Positions 22,591 to 34,980 of a stretch of DNA of 64,000 bases are shown piece by piece. The stretch is taken from NCBI GenBank assembly GCA_023101725.1, contig JALJCO010003029.1:1-64000 (forward strand). Direction: 5' to 3'. The notes beneath the pieces were generated by a model that ran no database searches, was not told where the DNA came from, and worked only from the letters and a program-made list of their open reading frames with translations. Position numbers and translations under genes: made by a program. Origin of the DNA: Atherinomorus stipes (Eukaryota; Chordata; Actinopteri; Atheriniformes; Atherinidae). Every line of letters starts with the position of its first letter. Position 1 is the stretch's first letter.

Positions 22591-24504
22591 CCCATTCCCA
22601 GCACATTGAAACAACAACGAACATCTCTGTTTTATCAGAGGGATGAGTCAGACCCTATGAGAAAAATATCAGCTAATTTATCAAAAGTCTCTAGATACTA
22701 TCCAAACTGTGCTCGTGTGGTAAACTCCGCTATCATCTTACAGAGGTTAAAGTCACTGGCCAGCCCGCTCTGTTTGACATCAGTCAGCTGCTACAATGTA
22801 AACCAGGATACCAGGACCTGGCATTATCTCCAGAGGGAAAACAGCCTGCCTCCCATTGGACCAATAACGAGAGTCAAGGCCCACCCAATGTCCTATAATC
22901 AAAACCAAACAAACACATCTAACTTAAACACACTAACATGTAACAGGAGCTATGACTGGATCTACTGAGGAACATGCACAACTCAAAATAACATTAATTA
23001 CCCAAACTGAAGGAAAAACTCGTAGTCTTGCTGGGGATCATTATGCCAAGTCTGACATGCTGGAGCAGTTAAACATGAAAAAGTTAGAAAAGCCAAAGCA
23101 GCGGACAACACAAGAGGGTGTTGAAAGCATGCATAAGCAAACTTTAGCATCCACTTTTAACAAGCCCTTACTTTAATTTCTTTAAGGACAAGTAAAAAAG
23201 AAACAGATTTAGTTTGACTTTAATGGATAGAGATAGCCTATAAATGTCCAAACCTCATCAGGATTTGATATTCACCTTTTCCTGATGTCAAACCAGGGGA
23301 GCGTAGCACAGATATCTCGTCCGGGAAACACTGAAATTCTCACATTTAACAAGCCAAATTCCCCCAACACACACAAATACACAAGCTCACGCACATCTAT
23401 GCCAGAGAGAACACTGATCCCTAAGCTTTCTCTCCACCACTCATAAAATAAGTGAAACGCAACCCCCATTGTGCAACCATTACTGCCTCAGAAAAAGGCC
23501 TTTTAATACCATCACTGGCAGGGAATCTGTTCCAGTCTGACTTGCCGCAGTGGAACAACATGAAAGAATATGATTAGAAATCATTTTTGTTTTTATATGC
23601 ATGCTTAAATGGCTATGCCAGTGAAGGTAATGAATAAACAAATCTGCACGTTACATCCACAACAGTAAATGTGAGTAAAACCTTCCAGCTGCGAGAGTGG
23701 AATTCATTAGTTTTGACAGATTTCAAGTATTAAAACAATCATACAACACAGAGACACACTCCAAAAAAAAAACCCTGTTGATCCCATTTTTAGCTGTATC
23801 ACACCCATCAGCTGCTGCTTTAGTGGGAAACTGGCTTTAGTTAAGAACATGTTAGCTGATTTATATCCCAGATACACGGAAAACCGGCTGACAAGAAAAA
23901 CAAGGCTGTGGATAAACATCTGGCCACAAAATGCAACCAACAAAGCAATTCACCTGTCAACAGTTGTCTTAGATGAGGGATGCTAGCTAGCAGCACCTAC
24001 TGGAGTCTCAGAAGATCTGAATGCTCTATTCTGGCTATAGCCACTCATTTCCATGCCCACTCATTTTACCACACATCACAAACATTTCTCTGGAGCCACA
24101 AAGAGTTTTCATACAAGTTTTGTAACACATTTACTATTAATCCCTGCGGAGGTGGAATTATTGATGCATCGTTTCCATTAACTGCCCCAATAAGATGTTA
24201 CCTTTAGCCAAGCAGCTGACTTCTATAAACCAATGCTAAAACAAATGTGACACATCAACAGTTCTCCTTTAAAAAGAAATTCAAGTGCATGCAAAAGTTC
24301 TAAGCCACCCCAATTTGATATTATGTCACCAAGAAAATGGAAATTATGTTCAGTTACTTACTAAAACATGAAAATAGAAATATAAAACATAGGCAAAAAG
24401 TTGTTCTACAGTCAGTGATTGACATGATTCCAAAGCTCCTCTTTGCAGATTAATCATCTGAGGGTCCAGATGCATCTCTCAGGTCCTGTGTCAGGTCTAA
24501 ACCA
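22591..24504. other. No gene seen
   Basis: About 1.9 kb without a recognisable gene. A possible mariner-like word (CAAAAGTTCTAAGCCACCCC) near 24294 is too little to call. Confidence 0.45.
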
Positions 24505-25321
24505 GGGGCCGTATTTACCAAACTTCTTAGAATTAGTCCCAAGATCACTCTTTGGAGGAAAAAACATTCTAACTTAAAAGCTGCACTTGCATTTATCAAG
24601 TTTCTCAGTCACGCTTTTAGCAAAGTGCAGGACTAAATCTACAGTAAGAGTGACTAAGTGTCACTCTCAGGATGGTTATGACAGTACCAGGTCCCGTAAA
24701 TAGAATTTTGGATTATGTCACTTCTACGTCCACTGAACTGACCTGTCTGAATGGAACAGACAGACGTTCTTATTCTTCTTAATTATGATGTTTAGGCTCA
24801 TTTAGGAGCATTAACTTTGGAATAGGAGCGATTGGAGGAGTTTTACCAGTCACATATAGGATGATATAAAAAATCCAATAATGGCTAGAGGAGTTCATTT
24901 TGGACAACATGCCAGCAGCATCAATAAGAAAAAAAATATCATGCTGCAAGTTCATGCATTCATAACGACTGGCCAAGACTTATGTTTTAAGGCATTTGTA
25001 ACGCATGGCCACGGCTTGGTTATCGTGTCCACGATTTATTAATGTCTGGCTGTGGGCTAACATTTTGTGGCTGTGCTTTAGTGATGCGTGGCCACCAGTT
25101 ATTTTATTCTTACTGATGTTATCACTATGAAATGTTATTTTGTGAGAAACTGTAACGGATATGCAGTTCATGTTCCTTTTCTTGTTAAAGTATGGCTTTT
25201 AATCCCAGCATGAAGTTCTGCTGCACGTGGTTACTGGTGAGATTACATCCCTTACTAAACCCTTAACATAAATTATAGCCATTCTGTACAACATTACCAT
25301 TTGATCAGCTTGTAGTCTTAA

Positions 25322-25924
25322 AGGCCTCCTTCCACTGAAAACCCGTTTAACTTGCTCCTTCTGAAATACGGAGGGTTTCCCCTTGTTTACTTACACATGC
25401 TGACTTGCTAGCGTTGCGTTCCCCCAGTCGGCTGTTCTTTCTCATCAGAGAAACAATACGAAGAAAAGAGCGAATCGGGAACAGCCTCGCACTTCTACGT
25501 CACATTGCAAATAGCGTATCCCACGTGGGGTTTCTATCTGTCCATTGGAAGGCAGGTAACCCTCCACTACACACTAGAAGTAAAGACGGCACGACTGTAG
25601 CTTCGGAGTTGAGAAGCTAATTAGCTAACTGTTTGTTAGCATGGCGGAACAAACTTGTTTGTCGGCTCTATTTCCTGTCTGTAACGAAATAAGAGCGGAG
25701 GGCGGAGCTTCCTTCATACACTGATGGGAGGCAGCCAATCAGACGGAAATTCATGAGAAGGACCCGGAAAAGCTGCCGTTGGACCACAAGCCTCTCTTCT
25801 AGTATACAAATACAGCTGGATACAAAGATACCAGAAGGTTTTTTTAAACAGAAACGATGCAGAATGCATTCAATAATAATGGAGAACACAGAAATATTAA
25901 TGAAATGACCATGGAAGTACAGCT
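25322..25924 (+). mobile_element. TTAA-target element family A, second full copy
   Basis: TTAA at 25318-25321 and 25925-25928. Nearly identical to 13275-13879, with roughly 15 differences by eye over 603 bp. Same orientation. Confidence 0.88.
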
Positions 25925-26079
25925 TTAAAGCCAAAACGTCCTTCAGCTCCCGGAACGTCTGTGCATGTTTCTCTGGCCTCAGTGACATCCTTTAGTGGCA
26001 ACTCCCTCTAGTGGCAATTCCTGCCCACTTAAGACTCCTCTGGAGGTCTCTAAAATATTTGGAGGAGGAGTGATTCTTA

Positions 26080-26760
26080 AGGCCTTTACACACCTACTCC
26101 GAATATTTTGTCCGAAAGATTTGCACGGCAAAAGCTTTAATCAAATTAATATCAAGTCAACGGGAGCGTTCACATCAGTGACAAAATTCCGTCTTGCGAT
26201 TTTGCGATATTATTTTTTCGAACTGGGGTCGATTTTCTTAATATTCGCATCCGACAGATGCGCAATCCACCAATCAGAGAAGCGCTCTGACGTCACAGAG
26301 CTGGTTGCAAGCAAAAAGAGAAAGGAAAAAGAGAGACGTGTCGCTTGGTCGCTGTTACTGCATCATATGGCTCAGGTGTTATCACCTTTGTGTCGCAGCA
26401 CTCTTGTTTGGCAAACGGGGCGGTGGCGGGGTGTCACAGCTGAAGTAGCAACGTTTTCCCTACATTTTGTAGCCATTCGAGGTTATTAGCTACAGGTGTT
26501 GTATTTAAAATCCCCATTTGGCATCTCCACGGTGAGATCAGCTGTTTTCAGCATCCAGTTGTTTCCCTGCAGCCGCCCCTCCCTCCGTCACTGCTGCACG
26601 TGCTCACGTTCCTCTGGAATAACGGATGCAAGATTGTTCTTGCATCTTCGTAATTTCGCGTCGGAGCAGGTGTGTATAAACAAATGCGTCGATATTTGTC
26701 CTCCGAATTATTCGCAATTTCGTGCCGTTTATTCGCATCGGTCCCGGTGTGAAAAGGCCT
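26080..26760. mobile_element. Harbinger-like element 1 (AGGCCTTTACACACC)
   Basis: The ends AGGCCTTTACACACC and the inverse AGGCCTTTTCACACC pair at 14 of 15. TTA flanks both sides (26077-26079, 26761-26763). 681 bp. Its interior includes a 164-codon plus frame (from 25995) with no family motif. Confidence 0.82.
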
Positions 26761-26763
26761 TTA

Positions 26764-27558
26764 GGCTGCGTACACACCAAACGCGATTTGGGCGTCAAAA
26801 GCGCTCCTGACGCCCAAAGTTGGACGCTTGGTCTCTAAAAAGTCAGATGCTTGATTTTCAGCATCTTGACGCCCGAACGCGCGGCGAGGGATGTTCAGCC
26901 AAGGTACGCTCACCGCGCCTCAGGAGGAGCCCCTCCTTTCTCTTTTTTCTGTCACCGGTCTGTCCTCACAATGAAAGTTGCAGGAGAGAGAGCGGCCCTG
27001 CTTTATGTGATAAATAAAGCAGGGCATGTCGTCGTCGGGCATCTCTGTTCTGAGTCTGGTTCAGCAGATGATTCCAGGTGTTCTGAGTGTGATGAGTTTC
27101 ATCATTTACTCCAGGAGCTATGCGCTGGCGAGGGGTGCTTTCAGCTGTCTGATCCAGTCCAGTTTAACACCCGCTGTCCCGATGCGGGGCAGCAATATAA
27201 GCCCAGTACATCCCATCGGCACAGGACCAGGACCGGACACAGATCACAGTTTATCCTCCTCTGTCTTCAGAAAGGAGATTCCCCTGGTTCTTCTGGGTGT
27301 TTCCGTCCTGTCATAAAAAGTGTGTGTGTGACATTGAGTCGCTCTGATTGGTTGACGCCCCACGTCAAGACGCCAAAGTTCAGATTTTCCAACTCCGGCA
27401 TCTGCCGCCCGTGACGCGCATTACGCACTTCAAACGCCCAAAATCTCAAAACTCGCCGCGCGAATCGCATGTAATGCGCCTAGACGCACCACGCGCAACG
27501 CGCCACAGGGTTTTCGATGCCCTCCCGAGGGCAAATCGCGTTTGGTGTGTTCGCAGCC
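26764..27558. mobile_element. Harbinger-like element 2 (GGCTGCGTACACACC)
   Basis: The ends GGCTGCGTACACACCAAACG and the inverse GGCTGCGAACACACCAAACG pair at 19 of 20. TTA flanks at 26761-26763 and 27559-27561; the left TTA is also the right flank of element 1. 795 bp. The 187-codon plus frame at 26851 has no recognised motif. The subterminal regions are rich in GCGCC/CGCG words. Confidence 0.88.
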
Positions 27559-27671
27559 TTAGACTAGTTGATAAATAGCTTTTAGTGTCAAGTTTAACAG
27601 TAGTAGTAAATTCCACAAATTCTAAGCACTTAGGACTAAAATGGCTTGAAGATGCTGATAAATACTGCCCC

Positions 27672-28795
27672 GGGTCTTCTGCTGCTGTTGATAGTGTTTT
27701 TTAAGCCTGACACTTCTACTTTTGTCCAACACTTGTCCAGTTTTAAGGACACGCTGCACACCATTGTGAGATATGAACATTTTTCAGCTAACATCTCTTT
27801 GTTGGTGCAAAGATAGTTTTCTGAGTCTGTCAACTGTGTTATTCTTGGCATTCTGTAGATGTAAACAAAGAAACCAGACCAGTTTATGTCTTTGCCCCGA
27901 TAACAAAGTGCTTAAAAAGATGTTATGTGTAGAGGTAATGCGAGCTCATGTCTTACTGATTCCATGTAGAGTTTAGAGAATCAACATACAATCACAATAA
28001 GAATTAAAAATAAAAACGACAGTCTTCGTTTTAAAATAGTCAGAGTTAAGGAAAGTCAGAGTAAGTGAAAAAGCAGCCAATGTTTAAAGAAATACTCAAG
28101 ACCACGGTAGAAAGTTAGCTCAAGACTTTTGCACAACACCATCTATGCAAATGTAGCCCGGCATCCAGAGGCTCAGATTTATTGAAGTATTGTGTGTGAA
28201 AATCTAAGACAGATTTTAGCATTTCCCGTTCATGACGGTGAACCTGGAGTTCTGATTCTAACCTGATTGTTGTCGCTGATGTTTGTCTGATTTGAATAAA
28301 CCACTTTAACCACGAGCCGAAGCGTGTTTGTGCATTTTCATCTATTTGGTGCAAGACTGTGTAAAAATTCAGCTCAGAGGTGTTTGAGCTGCCAGGAGAG
28401 AGAATGTTTTCAGCCTGCAGCCAGACATTCCAGTAAGCACGATGTTGTACTTACAGTTGATGTTTCTCTTGGAAGTCGCTGGCTGTATTGTTATCACTGT
28501 GAAAACACAATGCATGGACCACTCCACTGATGTTAGCATAATATTTACAGCTATTTCTAAAATGTTTTATCTCCAAATAACTGCAGGAAATAGGAGAGAT
28601 GAAATGATTTCGGCCTGATTTCACATCAGTAGGATCAAAACTGTTTTGTTGAAAAGGTACAGATTAAATGGAGGATACAGACCTTGTTATCAGGAGATTA
28701 GTGAACGCTCTTTAGTTGCATAAGTTCATGCAACGACTACCCAAGCTAGTTTATTCTAACAAGGTCTGACTTCTCTTACTCCAACATGGTATCAC
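27672..28795. other. No gene seen
   Basis: Nothing recognised on either strand. Confidence 0.45.
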
Positions 28796-29085
28796 CATAG
28801 GTGCTTTCTGACTGTAGGAACCTTTTTGGAGTTCCTATAACCTTTTCAGGAACCAGGCCGTTTTTTTGCGCATTCGGACATAGGAGCCAGGGACCTTGGA
28901 CCTCAGTTCCTAGAACCTTTTTAGCTCCTACTCCGAGGCAGGGTCTTTTCGGGGATTCCATAGGAACTGAAATACGTAGATGTTTGGTGATTGGTAGAAC
29001 TGGCAAGCCCCGCCCCTTACGTGAGCTCCGCTTCTTCCAGCCCGCCATATTTAAAAAGTCTCATAGCTGTTTACCTGTTTACCAA
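28796..29085 (+). mobile_element. Probable DNA-transposon fragment
   Basis: Begins ATAGGTGCTTTCTGACTGTA and carries several AGGAACC/GTTCCTA words in both orientations, as in subterminal inverted repeats. No closing terminus found. The overlapping sense and antisense frames (112 and 90 codons) reflect this symmetry. Confidence 0.35.
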
Positions 29086-30198
29086 GATGGTAATAATGAC
29101 AAGAACTATTACAATAGGAGTGTACCAATTCATTATTAAATCGATCACAATGGTGCACGTCCCGAATCGATGACTATTTTGAAATGTCCAAAAGCAATTC
29201 TTTTCATATTAATTTAATGACCAAACACAGCTGCAAAGTATAGCAGTAGAATCTGTGGCTGCCGCCCGGACACTTTAGTGTCTGTTAGACTATTAAATGA
29301 CATCACTCTTTCTAAGGAAAAGACTTTGCATGTACATATGGATCAGTGTGTGTGTGCACAACAAAGCAAGTGGCACACAGCTCCGCGCTGACGTGTGATG
29401 GGCTAATTTTCCTCTTTGCACAGCAACAAGCGATGCAACAACACACACATATAAAGACAAACTTGCTTATGTCCACCTCATACCTCATTAATCACCAGCC
29501 GTTTATGGCTTTCCCTAACTAGCAGAAAAGTGAATTGTCAAAAGCTAAAAAAGGAGGATAAAAGTGAGCCAACCACTGAGGTAACAAGTCAATGAAAGTT
29601 GTCCACAAAAGTCAGAACTAATTGTCTACAGTTTTAAGCTTTAACAGCTCAACTTAATCACTTTTGCCTGATAATTGGTGTTTTGTTTTCAGGAAGTCTG
29701 TGAGGTGAATGCTGTCCCTCATGCTGTTTAAATTAACACACTTCACTGTGGTATAAAACAAAAGAGAAGAAATTAGAAAGTATTCAAAGCTGCACTATTC
29801 CTCCTTTTTATTTTTACACTTCTTAAAAAGGAAAACTCAATTTTAAATGTCTTCTGAAAGTGAAAACCAACCACAATCTCTTTAAATTGTCCCAATTCTT
29901 TCTAACTGTATTAAATTAGGGACGAAAAGAGGGACCAAAGTGTTGACACTGCATGAAGATGTGGAAAACTGCACAGCTGGGTGTTAATTGTCTGTGGGTT
30001 TGTCACTTTGTGACAGATATAGTCACTAGCGATTCCTTAAGTATTACACATGGAAATTTGTACCACATGAAAACAGACAAGAAATGCCTAAATGTGTGAT
30101 TCCTATGCAGTCCAGTGTTGTTATGTTGTGTGATACAAGGTTTTATTTCAGAGGGCACTGAGGCTTGCCCCGTCACAGATATGATCTGGCACATCTCC
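29086..30198. other. No gene seen
   Basis: AT-rich sequence without a recognisable feature before the 31-bp satellite. Confidence 0.45.
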
Positions 30199-33100
30199 AG
30201 CCCAGAGAGTCAAACCCCGGAGAGTCAAACCCCGGTCAAGCCCATCCTCCCAGGGTCAACCCACGGCTGAGCCCAGCGTATGAGTAGTACCACCGGTGAA
30301 CCCAGCGTCAAAGAGTCACCCCAATGGCTGAGCACGGCGTCAGAGAGTTGACACACGGCCGAGCCCAGCGTCCGAAAAGTCGAGTCACTGCCGAGCCAGA
30401 CGTTCAAGATTCAAGTCACAGCCAAGCCAGACGTTCAAGATTCAAGTCACAGCCAAGCCAGACGTTTAAGAGTCGAGTCACGGCCAAACCCATCGTCCAA
30501 GAGCCAAGCCTGGCATCTGACAGTCCAGTCACGACCAAACCCGACATCCAAGAGTCGAGTCACAGCCGAGGCCTGCATCTAAGAGTCGAGTCACGGCCGA
30601 GCCCAGCATCTGACAGTCAGGTCACGACCAAACCCACCGTCCAAGAGCCAAGCCTGGCATCTGACAGTCCAGTCACGACCAAACCCAACATTCCAAGAGT
30701 CGAGTCACGGCCGAGCCCGGCATCCGAGAGTCGAGTCACGGCCGAGCCCTGCATCCGAGAGTCGAGTCACGGCCGAGCCCTGCATCCGAGAGTCGAGTCA
30801 CGGCCGAGCCCGGCATCCGAGAGTCGAGTCACGGCCGAGCCCGGCATCCGAGAGTCGAGTGACGGCCGAGCCCTGCATCCGAGAGTCGAGTCACGGCCGA
30901 GCCCTGCATCCGAGAGTCGAGTCACGGCCGAGCCCTGCATCCGAGAGTCGAGTCACGGCCGAGCCCTGCATCCGAGAGTCGAGTCACGGCCGAGCCCTGC
31001 ATCCGAGAGTCGAGTCACGGCCGAGCCCTGCATCCGAGAGTCGAGTCACGGCCGAGCCCTGCATCCGAGAGTCGAGTCACGGCCGAGCCCTGCATCCGAG
31101 AGTCGAGTCACGGCCGAGCCCTGCATCCGAGAGTCGAGTCACGGCCGAGCCCTGCATCCGAGAGTCGAGTCACGGCCTATCCCTGCATCCGAGAGTCAAG
31201 TCACGGCCGAGCCCTGCATCCGAGAGTCGAGTCACGGCCGAGCCCTGCATCCGAGAGTCGAGTCACGGCCGAGCCCTGCATCCGAGAGTCGAGTCACGGC
31301 CTATCCCTGCATCCGAGAGTCAAGTCACGGCCGAGCCCTGCATCCGAGAGTCGAGTCACGGCCGAGCCCTGCATCCGAGAGTCGAGTCACGGCCGAGCCC
31401 GGCATCCGAGAGTCGAGTCACGGCCGAGCCCTGCATCCGAGAGTCGAGTCACGGCCGAGCCCTGCATCCGAGAGTCGAGTCACGGCCGAGCCCTGCATCC
31501 GAGAGTCGAGTCACGGCCGAGCCCTGCATCCGAGAGTCGAGTCACGGCCAAACCCACCGTCCAAGAGCCAAGCCTGGCATCTGACAGTCCAGTCACGACC
31601 AAACCCGACATCCAAGAGTCGAGTCACGGCCGAGCCCTGCATCCGAGAGTCGAGTCACGGCCGAGCCCGGCATCCGAGAGTCGAGTCACGGCCGAGCCCT
31701 GCATCCGAGAGTCGAGTCACGGCCGAGCCCGGCATCCGAGAGTCGAGTCACGGCCGAGCCCGGCATCCGAGAGTCGAGTCACGGCCGGAGCCCTGCATCC
31801 GAGAGTCGAGTCACGGCCGAGCCCTGCATCCGAGAGTCGAGTCACGGCCGAGCCCTGCATCCGAGAGTCGAGTCACGGCCGAGCCCTGCATCCGAGAGTC
31901 GAGTCACGGCCTATCCCTGCATCCGAGAGTCAAGTCACGGCCGAGCCCTGCATCAGAGAGTCGAGTCACGGTCGAGCCCTGCATCCGAGAGTCGAGTCAC
32001 GGCCGAGCCCTGCATCCGAGAGTCGAGTCACGGCCGAGCCCGGCATCCGAGAGTCGAGTCACGGCCGAGCCCGGCATCCGAGAGTCGAGTCACGGCCGAG
32101 CCCTGCATCCGAGAGTCGAGTCACGGCCGAGCCCGGCATCCGAGAGTCGAGTCACGGCCGAGCCCTGCATCCGAGAGTCGAGTCACGGCCGAGCCCGGCA
32201 TCCGAGAGTCGAGTCACGGCCGAGCCCTGCATCCGAGAGTCGAGTCACGGCCGAGCCCGGCATCCGAGAGTCGAGTCACGGCCGAGCCCTGCATCCGAGA
32301 GTCGAGTCACGGCCGAGCCCTGCATCCGAGAGTCGAGTCACGGCCGAGCCCGGCATCCGAGAGTCGAGTCACGGCCGAGCCCTGCATCCGAGAGTCGAGT
32401 CACGGCCAAACCCACCGTCCAAGAGCCAAGCCTGGCATCTGACAGTCCAGTCACGACCAAACCCGACATCCAAGAGTCGAGTCACAGCCGAGCCCGGCAT
32501 CCGAGAGTCGAGTCACGGCCGAGCCCTGCATCAGAGAGTCGAGTCACGGCCAAACCCACCGTCCAAGAGCCAAGCCTGGCATCTGACAGTCCAGTCACGA
32601 CCAAACCCGACATCCAAGAGTCGAGTCACAGCCGAGCCCTGCATCAGAGAGTCGAGTCACGGTCGAGCCCTGCATCCGAGAGTCGAGTCACGGCCGAGCC
32701 CTGCATCCGAGAGTCGAGTCACGGCCGAGCCCTGCATCCGAGAGTCGAGTCACGGCCGAGCCCTGCATCCGAGAGTCGAGTCACGGCCGAGCCCTGCATC
32801 CGAGAGTCGAGTCACGGCCGAGCCCGGCATCCGAGAGTCGAGTCACGGCCGAGCCCTGCATCCGAGAGTCGAGTCACGGCCAAACCCACCGTCCAAGAGC
32901 CAAGCCTGGCATCTGACAGTCCAGTCACGACCAAACCCGACATCCAAGAGTCGAGTCACAGCCGAGCCCGGCATCCGAGAGTCGAGTCACGGCCGAGCCC
33001 TGCATCAGAGAGTCGAGTCACGGCCAAACCCACCGTCCAAGAGCCAAGCCTGGCATCTGACAGTCCAGTCACGACCAAACCCGACATCCAAGAGTCGAGT

Positions 33101-33272
33101 CACAGCCGAGCCCGGCATCCGAGAGTCGAGTCACGGCCGAGCCCTGCATCAGAGAGTCGAGTCACGGCCAAACCCACCGTCCAAGAGCCAAGCCTGGCAT
33201 CTGACAGTCCAGTCACGACCAAACCCGACATCCAAGAGTCGAGTCACCACCGAGCCCGGCATCTGAGAGCCA
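30199..33272. repeat. 31-bp CpG-dense satellite, about 3.07 kb
   Basis: The consensus unit GCCGAGCCCTGCATCCGAGA plus GTCGAGTCACG has four CpGs. The first roughly 280 bp are degenerate, the centre is near-identical, and a diverged variant (CCAAACCCACCGTCC...) returns at 31550, 32407, 32551, 32881, 33025 and 33169. The last of these are spaced at 144 bp, a higher-order unit. The plus strand has no stop in this frame from 30324 to 33266 (980 codons). The predicted protein is only a 31-residue repeat (SHGRALHPRVESRPSPASES...), with no start context, domain or flanking exon, so it is read as a satellite and not a gene. Confidence 0.95.
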
Positions 33273-33276
33273 GATA

Positions 33277-33766
33277 CACTACCGGTCACAAGTTTGGAAT
33301 CACTTTCATGGGAAAGTCTACCTCAAATTGATATTTTCACAATATTTAGTCAAATAAGAAGGAAACAAACAATAAAAATTACTAAATTATAATTTAGTGA
33401 AATAGAATATTGTTTTTTAGTTGTGGTTGAAAAGAATAATTAAAAAATGTCACACACAAATTAGAGCCCCTTGCTCATGAACAGTGGACCAAAATACCTG
33501 TCAACAGGGGCAGAAGTGTTATCGAACATTACAGAAATTACCTGATTGCCTCAAAGTGTTCAACAAAATTTCCATTTAGAAGCCTCATCATACTTGTTTA
33601 TTCTGTGTTTGTTTTTAATATTTCTGGTGAAAAACAATCCAAAATCATTGTTATGATTTTAATTTTTTTTTTTTTTTTTTACTTACTATTAATTTTGTCA
33701 GGTTTTGGGGATCACTGCCCTGTTGGATTTCATGGGAAAGTGATCCCAAACTTTTGACTTGTAGTG
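33277..33766. mobile_element. Tc1/mariner-like MITE
   Basis: Flanked by TA (33275-33276, 33767-33768). Left end CACTACCGGTCACAAGTTTG; the right end inverse is CACTACAAGTCAAAAGTTTG. Subterminal GGAATCACTTTC and GGGATCACTTTC also pair. 490 bp, no transposase. It directly abuts the end of the 31-bp satellite. Confidence 0.85.
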
Positions 33767-33768
33767 TA

Positions 33769-34744
33769 TCATGGACCCACGGCCCATGGTGTAAATTCAG
33801 CATACAACAGTCACACCACTCTGAAATCAGACTGCCTCTTGATAACAGCCATGATATTAATACATGATTAATAAGTTGGATAACTTCCTTACTTCTCTTT
33901 TGAAGTGGTGTGAATAAATCTAAATCAGTCTGAATAAAGGGGAGAGAGACGTCTTCTTCCTTTTTGGATACTCTAAATCTGATTAACAACATTCCCTGTT
34001 TTCACTAATGCTATGTTCTGGCTACAGAACAATCAGTTCTGCCTGCTGTTCCCAGGAAGTGTGGAGGTGGAGTTGTGTTTCTCCATCACATACTACAATA
34101 GATTATACATCCTCACTGCTTACTTAAGAGCATGTGCTTGCTCAAATCAAAGGAAAGTTAAATGTGAGCAAGAGCGGGCTAATCTGCTGAACAAGTCTGA
34201 TGTGGTGGCGGAAAAAAGTCTGTTCTGAAGGATTAAAAGAAGCCATAACTCATTTAAATCAGCAGTTTTCCTCTCAAGCAAGGTCCTGTACATATCCTAA
34301 ACTTAAAATTTACATCTAGCATATGTGCAACAACACCAAGTTAAAGCACAACTATCTGGAGGATCAGCAGAAGAAGACAGGTTCAGTAAAGCAGCGATCA
34401 TCCGGGAGGGAAAATCACCGGCCTGATTCAGTCAGATGGCTGCTTTGCATTATACTGATCAGAGAGTCCTGAAATTGAGCATGAAATGCATTCACTAATC
34501 ACGCAGTCATCATAGGAATCAACATATGCAAGCAATTTGATTGGACGATGGTAGAGTCACCCTTGCGGCCATCTGTTAGAGTCCACTGAAATCTAAATGG
34601 GGCCATGCTTTCTAGGAGAGATTGGCTGGTGAACTTTTAGAGTTTTCAGTTTAAATTCATGAACAATTCAGAATGTAAATCCATTTAAAGCAGTGACAAC
34701 ATATCAGTATAAACTATTTCATGTAGTTGATATTGCTGCATATG
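33769..34744. other. No gene seen
   Basis: Unique-looking DNA. The 113-codon minus frame (33651-33992) and 71-codon plus frame (34013) show no motif. Confidence 0.45.
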
Positions 34745-34976
34745 TCATGAGGGGAGCGGGGCTGTTCATTTGATCGTGTGCTCTAATTGCAGAATATGAA
34801 CTACGTAGAAAGATGAGCTGCTGTCTGATTCAACCGTTTCTGAACAAAGAAACAAAGCTGACAGACCATAAACAGGAACTTTATTCACTCTGGACATTCA
34901 CATGGCCTCATCAGAGCACAACAGATCATATACACCCCAAAACCCCAGAAAAGGCACATTTGCTGTCATAGCACCT
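34745..34976 (-). mobile_element. TTAA-target element family C, short copy
   Basis: The reverse complement begins AGGTGCTATGACAGC next to TTAA (34977-34980) and follows the element at 37692 through TGGGGTTTTGG, TGATGAGGCCATGTGAATGT and CAGAAACGGTTGAATCAGAC. It carries a single TTTCTACGTAGTTC word where the other copy has fifty 18-bp units. The far end is missing. Confidence 0.85.
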
Positions 34977-34980
34977 TTAA

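Larger units (their letters stand above)
24505..27671. mobile_element. DNA transposon with GGGGCCGTATTTACCA ends, heavily interrupted
   Basis: The left end GGGGCCGTATTTACCAAAC and the inverse of the right end GGGGCAGTATTTATCAGC form imperfect inverted repeats, with AGTCC about 35 bp in on both sides. Three further elements lie inside: 25322-25924, 26080-26760 and 26764-27558. No target duplication or transposase was recognised; the superfamily is open. Confidence 0.6.

Noticed and set aside
22504..22968. 154-codon plus frame
   Set aside because: It starts in a common dispersed repeat fragment and shows no domain or splice signal.
26851..27414. 187-codon plus frame inside Harbinger-like element 2
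   Set aside because: No transposase, Myb or other motif; GC-rich and stop-poor sequence between inverted ends.
30324..33266. 980-codon plus-strand open frame as a real repetitive protein
   Set aside because: It is fully explained by a stop-free 31-bp satellite read in three phases. There is no unique N- or C-terminal domain, no signal and no splice context.
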